From the NCBI RefSeq assembly GCF_001982615.1, contig NZ_MLCO01000090.1, positions 1 to 64,000 on the forward strand: a stretch of DNA of 64,000 nt, in the 5' to 3' direction. Below the pieces are notes generated by a model. It made no database searches, was not told the DNA's origin, and saw only the letters and a program-made list of their open reading frames with translations. The first letter of the stretch is position 1, and each line of letters opens with the position of its first letter. The DNA comes from Teichococcus deserti (GTDB taxonomy: Bacteria > Pseudomonadota > Alphaproteobacteria > Acetobacterales > Acetobacteraceae). Positions 61,703-64,000 of the stretch are shown piece after piece. A program made the translations under genes and the position numbers.

Positions 61703-62929
61703 ATGCCGGACAGCTCGCGCCACTGGCGGCGCAACATGTACGTCTGCCTCTTCGGCTCCTTCACCAACGTCACGGCGATGACGCTGCTGCTGCCCTTCCT
61801 GCCGCTCTACGTGGAGCAGCTCGGCGTCCAGGGGCATGCCGCCATCGTCCAGTGGTCCGGCATCGCCTATGGCATCACCTTCCTGGGCGCCGGCCTCATG
61901 GCGCCGGTCTGGGGCAAGGTGGCCGACCTCTACGGCCGCAAGCTGATCCTGATCCGGGCCTGCCTGGCCATGGCGGTTTGCATGTCGCTGATCGGCGTGG
62001 CGGAGAACATCTACCAGCTGGTGGGCCTGCGCCTGTTGGCGGGCGTGCTGGGCGGCTACGCCTCGGGCGCCGTGGTGCTGGTGGCGACCCAGACGCCGAA
62101 GGAGCAGGCGGGCTGGGCGCTCGGCACCCTCTCCATCGGCACCATGGCGGGCACGCTGCTCGGGCCGCTGGTCGGCGGCGTGCTGCCAGGCCTCATCGGG
62201 CTGCGCGGCACCTTCTTCCTGGCAGGCGGCGTGATCTTCCTGGCCTTCCTGGCCACCGTCTTCCTGATCCGCGAGGACCGGCAGGCCGGGCCGAAAGGGG
62301 CGGCCCGCGTCACCGGCAGCGCCTGGTCGATGATCCCGGACCGGCGCCCCGTCATCGCCATGCTCGGGACCGCGATGCTGCTGATGCTGGCGAACATGTC
62401 CATCGAGCCGATCATCACGGTCTATGTCGCGCAGCTCGTGCCGCCGGGCGGGGATGTCGTGTTCACGGCCGGGCTGGTCATGGCGGCCTCCGCCATCGGC
62501 AGCATCCTCGCCGCCTCCCGGCTTGGCCGCCTGGCGGACCGCATCGGGTCGTGGAACCTGATCACCATCTGCCTGCTGGCCTGCGGCTTGCTGCTCATCC
62601 CCCAGGCCTTCGTCACGGAAAGCTGGCAGCTCATCGGCCTGCGCTTCCTGATGGGGCTTTCGCTCGCCGGGCTGCTTCCCGCCATCGCGGCCACCATCCG
62701 GCACAAGGTGCCGCAGGGCGCGGCGGGCACGATCCTGGGCTACAACACCTCGGCGCAATATGCGGGGCAGGTGCTGGGGCCGCTGGCCGGGGGCTTCGTC
62801 GGCGGCCATGTCGGCATGCAGGCCGTGTTCCTGGCGACGGCCCTGATCATGTTCGCCGGTGCCGCATGCAACTGGATAGTCAGCAGGCAGGCCAGCGCAC
62901 GGGCACCGGCGGGGCTTCAGAAGCCTTGA
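61703..62929 (+). CDS. MFS transporter (DHA1-type exporter)
   Basis: A 408-residue membrane protein with twelve predicted helices. The conserved loop after helix 2 is PVWGKVADLYGRKLILIRAC. The second-half loop is RLGRLADRIGSWNLITICLL. It resembles drug or metabolite exporters of the DHA1 group. ATG 61703 has GGGAGG upstream. Expected to be controlled by the divergent LysR regulator, with the ligand unknown. Confidence 0.9.
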   Translation: MPDSSRHWRRNMYVCLFGSFTNVTAMTLLLPFLPLYVEQLGVQGHAAIVQWSGIAYGITFLGAGLMAPVWGKVADLYGRKLILIRACLAMAVCMSLIGVAENIYQLVGLRLLAGVLGGYASGAVVLVATQTPKEQAGWALGTLSIGTMAGTLLGPLVGGVLPGLIGLRGTFFLAGGVIFLAFLATVFLIREDRQAGPKGAARVTGSAWSMIPDRRPVIAMLGTAMLLMLANMSIEPIITVYVAQLVPPGGDVVFTAGLVMAASAIGSILAASRLGRLADRIGSWNLITICLLACGLLLIPQAFVTESWQLIGLRFLMGLSLAGLLPAIAATIRHKVPQGAAGTILGYNTSAQYAGQVLGPLAGGFVGGHVGMQAVFLATALIMFAGAACNWIVSRQASARAPAGLQKP

Positions 62930-63097
62930 CTCCAACCGGCGCCGAGGACGCAGACGGCCATATGGCGCGGCGTCCAGCTGGCGTGCGGGGCGCTGCCGGC
63001 CGATGCTGGTGCTCCCGACCGTGACTGTGGCAAATCTGCTGCAGCTGGCCAAAGGGCGAGCGGCGGGAAAGCATGCTCCTGCCATAGCAGGGCGCTG

Positions 63098-63577
63098 TCA
63101 GGGCTGCGGCACCGAAGTCGCAGAAGGATCCGCCATGGTCTGGCGGGCAAGCGGCACCGCATGAATGGCTGCGCGGCCGCCACAGCTCCTGTCGATGATA
63201 CGCAGCAGCTGGCTTCCCTCGAGTTGGATCTTGGCTGGCGCTTGGTCTTCCAAACGGTAGCCGATCCCTCTTGCAGGCCGGATCCGCAGCACGATGGCAT
63301 GAGCTTCCAACTTGCGGCGCAGCCGTGCCAGGCGGCTGTCGATGCTCCGGTCGAAGGCCTCGCCGTCGCGCGCTGGAGCAAGACGCAACAATGTCTCCCG
63401 CGCCAGGATCTGACCCACATGGCTGACCAAACCGGCGACAAGATCCATCTCGGTCCCGGTGAGGGGGATCGGAGCGCCATCCCGATCGAGCAGGCGCCAT
63501 TGCTGGAGCTCGACGACTCCGCTGCCGAGAGGCTGCATCCGCTCCCGCAGCGCAAGCCGCCGCAGCAGCACCGCGGC
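63098..63577 (-). CDS. OmpR/PhoB-type DNA-binding domain, receiver missing
   Basis: About 157 residues containing an OmpR-family winged helix: WRLLDRDGAPIPLTGTEMDL, LVSHVGQILARETLLRLAPA, FDRSIDSRLARLRRKLEAHA and IRPARGIGYRLE. The upstream in-frame sequence carries only the linker (ELKARIAAVLLRRLALRERM) and no receiver, so this is a truncated response regulator or a remnant. It may still bind DNA. Start could be GTG 63577 or ATG 63571. Confidence 0.6.
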   Translation of the reverse strand, partial: AAVLLRRLALRERMQPLGSGVVELQQWRLLDRDGAPIPLTGTEMDLVAGLVSHVGQILARETLLRLAPARDGEAFDRSIDSRLARLRRKLEAHAIVLRIRPARGIGYRLEDQAPAKIQLEGSQLLRIIDRSCGGRAAIHAVPLARQTMADPSATSVPQP

Positions 63578-64000
63578 GATGCGCGCTTTCAGCTCGGCCG
63601 GGCTGGATCCGGACGCATCGCGGCGGCGGCTATGCCTCCGACCCGGATGCGACCGGCGGCTGAACCTTCGTCGCGGCTTCAGAGGATCAAGTCGCTGGCG
63701 GTCAGGTGACGGATGCCAGTCAGCTCAATTTCGCTGCCGATCAGCGCACGGCCATGGCTGCCATGGCCCTTGGTGCCGAAGATCGGCTTGGGACCAAAGT
63801 CGAAGCGGGGCGCGGGCATGGTCGGGGTCCTTCCACGAGCTTGGCCACGTCATCGCGGCCGCAGCGAGCTTCTAGGCAGGGCCGGTTTCAGGACGTTGTC
63901 GTGAGGCGGCGGCTTTGTTGCGAGCCGGCCGTGCAGCAGTGAGAAGAAGCTGTAGCTTGGCCCGAAAAGTCGAGATGAGCAGAGGAGTTGGCTGCCAGCA
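63578..64000. other. Window edge without a clear gene
   Basis: A minus-strand frame near 63820-63700 codes for FDFGPKPIFGTKGHGSHGRA then LIGSEIELTGIRHLTASDLI and ends in a stop. The ending resembles the C-terminal tails of haemolysin-type proteins, but the frame upstream is closed. It may be a remnant. Nothing else is convincing. Confidence 0.35.

Noticed and set aside
1-64000. tRNA, rRNA and riboswitch searches by eye
   Set aside because: No cloverleaf with a GTTCRA-type arm, no rRNA stretch and no leader with a known riboswitch core was seen. A covariance model search would be needed to exclude them.

Overview
The base composition, the gene families and the protein sequences point to a high-GC alphaproteobacterium, most likely an acetic-acid-bacteria relative of the Roseomonas type. 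This is a judgement from protein style, because no rRNA, tRNA or universal marker lies in the window. A ParA plus ribbon-helix-helix partition pair with a field of repeats, a replication-style winged-helix protein and abundant IS debris suggest a plasmid or chromid, or a chromosome region carrying an integrated one.

Layout. 0.1-5.2 kb: a recombinase remnant, then a tight three-gene operon (GH15 glycosidase, alpha/beta-hydrolase fused to a gluconate-dehydrogenase-like domain, GMC oxidoreductase). 5.5-13.9 kb: an AI-2E family exporter divergent from a hybrid histidine kinase with its CheY-like partner, a SLC13/RCK permease, a TerB-like protein and a CBS-pair protein. 14-18.3 kb: a glycosyltransferase, one ordinary and two degenerate receiver proteins, small unknown genes and a decayed IS5 transposase. 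18.4-21.7 kb: a membrane protein ending in a DUF305 domain, a BrnT/BrnA toxin-antitoxin pair and a DCC/DUF427 pair. 21.7-28.4 kb: plasmid-type maintenance genes, a LexA-like S24 repressor and accessory genes preceded by GTTC-N7-GTTC SOS boxes.

28.6-46.2 kb is the most striking part. It is a large surface-glycan or glycolipid locus with three polysaccharide pyruvyl transferase homologues, a double glycosyltransferase and a methyltransferase. Its core is a nine-gene operon whose genes mostly overlap by a few bases: an asparagine-synthetase-like enzyme, a TPR/hydrolase-like protein, a pyruvyl transferase, a fatty-acyl-AMP ligase, a P450, an acyl carrier protein, two tandem GT2 proteins and another pyruvyl transferase. 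The most economical reading is that a carrier-bound, oxidised fatty acid is made and attached to a pyruvylated glycan. I do not recognise a described pathway with this gene set.

46.2-59.6 kb is a patchwork of broken transposases (IS3, IS5 and IS630 families) and serine-recombinase remnants. It surrounds a lower-GC 955-residue membrane-anchored protein with a PPC-like C-terminus, a lipoprotein, and a compact patatin / subtilisin-like protease / metallo-beta-lactamase-fold cassette that looks like a conflict or defence module. 60-64 kb returns to ordinary genes: a small unknown protein, a LysR regulator divergent from an MFS exporter, and a truncated OmpR-type DNA-binding protein at the edge.
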